64,000 bases of DNA from JACMLX01 sp040384325 (GTDB taxonomy: Bacteria > Gemmatimonadota > Gemmatimonadetes > Gemmatimonadales > Gemmatimonadaceae): contig JAZKJL010000005.1 in assembly GCA_040384325.1 (NCBI GenBank), positions 372,001-436,000 on the forward strand, written 5' to 3'. Position numbers and translations under genes: made by a program. Of the stretch, positions 61,941-64,000 are shown piece after piece (within the stretch, counting starts at the first letter, position 1; every line of letters starts with the position of its first letter). The notes below the pieces were generated by a model, which made no database searches, had not been told where the DNA came from, and saw nothing but the letters and a program-made list of their open reading frames with translations.

Positions 61941-64000
61941 CTAGGCGCGGGTCAGCGCGTCCTGGTCGCCGTCGTGGAAGGCGCGCAGGCTGGACGTCAC
62001 CCACTCCTCGTTCAGCGCACTGTCGGCAAACCAGCGCGTGTAGTAGTCGCGCTTGGTGCCCGCGTCGGGCAGCGCCGCCCCCGCCACGAACGCCTGTCGC
62101 TGGCCCTCGCTCGAGGAGTCACGCACGGTCTCCGCTCGGAGTCGCGCTGCGGCGGTGCCGTGATTGGTGGATGCCAGCTGTGTGACGATCGCCCACCGCG
62201 TCGGCGGTCGCAGCGGCAGACCGGAGGCGGTGTCACCGGCCAGCCAGCCATCGAGCCGTGCCAGTGTGGTGGTGCTGCGGGCCGAGCCGATCAGCGCGTC
62301 GAGCTGCGCCTTGCGCTGGCCGTAGGTGCGCGTGGTGTCGCTGGCGCCGGCCAGCAGCAGCGCCTCGATGCGGTCCTGCAGGAGGTCGCGCAGCGCACCG
62401 CGTCCGTAGCGGTTGGCAGCGGTCAGCAGGCGACCGGTCAGCGCACCCGCGATCTGCTCGTCGCGCTCACGCGGCAACTCGCGCACCGCGGCCTCCGCGA
62501 ACTGTGCCGGTGACAACTTCGTTTCTCGTACCATGTCCCACAGCGCACCCCAGAGCATCGCGCGCAGCAGGTCGTCACGCACCTCGCCGATGTGGCCCAG
62601 CAGCCACGACGTGCTGGCGGCATCGGGCAGCACGATGGCGTAGTTGAAGTCCCCGTCGTTGGCGTAGACGAAGGCCGGTGTGCGCAATCCACGCGCGGCC
62701 GACACGATCGTCGTCGCACCCGACATCTCCACCGGGAGGCGCACCGCCGCCGCGTCCGGATACCAGAGCAGCACCGAGGTGCGCATCGGCCACGGCGCCG
62801 TGCCCGACACCGTCGGCTGCGCCGCGCGCTGCCGCAGGGCGAGCCGCGTGATGCGTCCGTTCGCAGTCGTCAGCTCTTGCGTCACGATCGGCATGCCGGG
62901 ACGCAGGATCCACTGCGCACCCCACGCGGTGAGGTCGCGCCCCGCCGCCGTGCCCACGCTGCGCAGCAGGTCGCGCCAGGTGGCGTTGCCGAACGGATGA
63001 TCGCGCAGGAACGCGCGCACGCCGCGCTGGAACGCCGAGTCGCCCACCAGGTAGTCGAGTTGGCGCAGGATGCCAGGCGCCTTGTTGTAGACGATCGGCC
63101 CGTAGTTGCTCTTCGCCTGCTCGAGGTTGGCCAATTCCTGCCACACCGGTGTGGTGCCGGCGGTGGCATCGGTGCCGTAGGCGACGGGCTTGTTGCGCAG
63201 GTAGAAGGTCTTCCACGGCGTGCTGGCCGGCGCGAGGTCGGCCTGCATCTTCGCTGCCATGTACGTGGCGAAGCCTTCCTTCAGCCACAGGTCGTCGAAC
63301 CACCGCATCGTCACGTAGTCACCGAACCACTGGTGCGCGACTTCGTGGAAGACCGTGGCCTGGCGGCCCAGCAGCTGCGACGTGGTGGGCCGTTCGCGGT
63401 AGATGAAGCTCTGTTCGTTGTAGAACACCGCGCCCGGATGCTCCATGCCGCCGAACGGAAACGCCGGGGCCAGCAGGAAGTCGTACTTGCCGAACGGGTA
63501 ACTGACGCCGAACCACGCTCCCAGCCACTGCAAAGCCTGCGTGTTCATCGCGATCAGCGAGTCGGTCTCGGCTTCCTGCACGCGCGACCTGCGCGCCCAC
63601 ATCGTCACCGGCGTCGGCGTCGCACCAGCCGACAGCGCGCGCGACTGCGTGACGGTGGCATACGGCCCGGCGGCGAACGCGATCAGGTAGGTGCTGATCG
63701 GCTGCGTCTCGGCAAAGCGATGCCGCAGCGAACGTGCGGTGGTGTCCACCTGCGTGGCCGCACCGTTGGCCAGCACCGACCACTCGCGCGGTGCCTCGAT
63801 GCGGAGCGTGACACGAGCCTTCAGGTCCGGCTGGTCGAAGGAGGGGAAGAGCAGGTTCGCATCGGACGGCACCAGCAACGTGTAGAGATAGTCGCGACCA
63901 TCGCTGGCATCGCGCGAGCGGATGATGCTCGCCCCGGCCGCCGCGATCGGCGATGTGAAGCGCACCTGCACTTCGTTCTCGCCATCCCGCATCGCCGACG
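61941..64000 (-). CDS. M1 family zinc aminopeptidase (5' partial)
   Basis: The frame runs to the right edge of the window, so the N-terminus is missing. The exopeptidase motif is GGMEHPG, and the zinc site HExxH-x18-E is complete in HEVAHQWFGDYV and the later LKEGFATY. A tyrosine further on could stabilise the transition state. The visible part includes the N-terminal beta domain and the C-terminal helical domain (VTQLASTNHGTAAARL). Enzymes of this type remove N-terminal residues from peptides. The methionine at 63992 is probably internal. Confidence 0.93.
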   Translation of the reverse strand, partial: SAMRDGENEVQVRFTSPIAAAGASIIRSRDASDGRDYLYTLLVPSDANLLFPSFDQPDLKARVTLRIEAPREWSVLANGAATQVDTTARSLRHRFAETQPISTYLIAFAAGPYATVTQSRALSAGATPTPVTMWARRSRVQEAETDSLIAMNTQALQWLGAWFGVSYPFGKYDFLLAPAFPFGGMEHPGAVFYNEQSFIYRERPTTSQLLGRQATVFHEVAHQWFGDYVTMRWFDDLWLKEGFATYMAAKMQADLAPASTPWKTFYLRNKPVAYGTDATAGTTPVWQELANLEQAKSNYGPIVYNKAPGILRQLDYLVGDSAFQRGVRAFLRDHPFGNATWRDLLRSVGTAAGRDLTAWGAQWILRPGMPIVTQELTTANGRITRLALRQRAAQPTVSGTAPWPMRTSVLLWYPDAAAVRLPVEMSGATTIVSAARGLRTPAFVYANDGDFNYAIVLPDAASTSWLLGHIGEVRDDLLRAMLWGALWDMVRETKLSPAQFAEAAVRELPRERDEQIAGALTGRLLTAANRYGRGALRDLLQDRIEALLLAGASDTTRTYGQRKAQLDALIGSARSTTTLARLDGWLAGDTASGLPLRPPTRWAIVTQLASTNHGTAAARLRAETVRDSSSEGQRQAFVAGAALPDAGTKRDYYTRWFADSALNEEWVTSSLRAFHDGDQDALTRA

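Noticed and set aside
1..64000. tRNA, rRNA and prophage genes
   Set aside because: No cloverleaf with a GGTTCGAATCC-like arm and no phage structural or integrase motif were seen on either strand. A tRNA search program would be decisive.

Overview
This is a GC-rich bacterial chromosome segment with one 100-N scaffold gap. The gene set suggests a Gemmatimonadota-type bacterium. It combines a TonB-dependent receptor, a DUF5117-like zinc metalloprotease, a sortilin-type BNR-repeat protein, amidohydrolases with signal peptides, a PIG-L deacetylase with a long C-terminal extension, an eukaryotic-type Ser/Thr kinase and many small lipoproteins. The phylum is an inference from gene content; no rRNA or tRNA gene was seen. 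Almost all of the window is ordinary chromosomal coding sequence. I saw no prophage, IS transposase or CRISPR array.

Layout. 1-9.3 kb: a truncated amidohydrolase, then a minus-strand run of type II NADH dehydrogenase, hybrid histidine kinase, ANTAR response regulator, exported protein, lipoprotein and PagL-like protein; the ndh gene is preceded by a Rex-type operator. 9.3-20.7 kb: an M24-fold protein, a 5'-nucleotidase / DUF3224 / rhomboid operon, a lipoprotein, a Ser/Thr kinase, an amidohydrolase and two small cytosolic proteins. 20.7-31.3 kb: PIG-L deacetylase, 2-oxoglutarate dehydrogenase E1, a DUF2256 protein, a THUMP RNA methyltransferase, a chemotaxis receptor and two D/T-rich lipoproteins. 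31.4-40.5 kb: a co-directional eight-gene cluster that joins a TonB-dependent receptor, a YnjB-type binding protein, two permeases, an ATPase, a YnjF-type CDP-alcohol phosphatidyltransferase and MsrPQ. 40.5-48 kb: MscS channel, glycosyltransferase, then SufE, CDGSH protein, PlsC, TVP38, a disulfide oxidoreductase and DUF547. 48-64 kb: radical SAM protein, a dehydrogenase-like protein, a DapA-family protein, DUF486, zinc metalloprotease, sortilin-like protein, a diguanylate cyclase, a TonB-domain protein and a truncated M1 aminopeptidase.

The most unusual structure is a dispersed family of about 210-290 bp intergenic elements at 9309-9554, 26666-26909, 41690-41980 and 55508-55717. Each has inverted ends made of a GCAACTGCYTGA-like 12-mer followed by exactly four 8-bp units related to CGCAAAGG. 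Three have a clear central hairpin, and all four lie between convergent genes. The terminal oligomers are often tandemly iterated outside or at the edge of the element, and one such 13-bp array contains the assembly gap. The second point of interest is the Ynj-type transport cluster with an outer-membrane receptor and a lipid-headgroup transferase, which looks like a complete uptake-and-use pathway for an unknown substrate.
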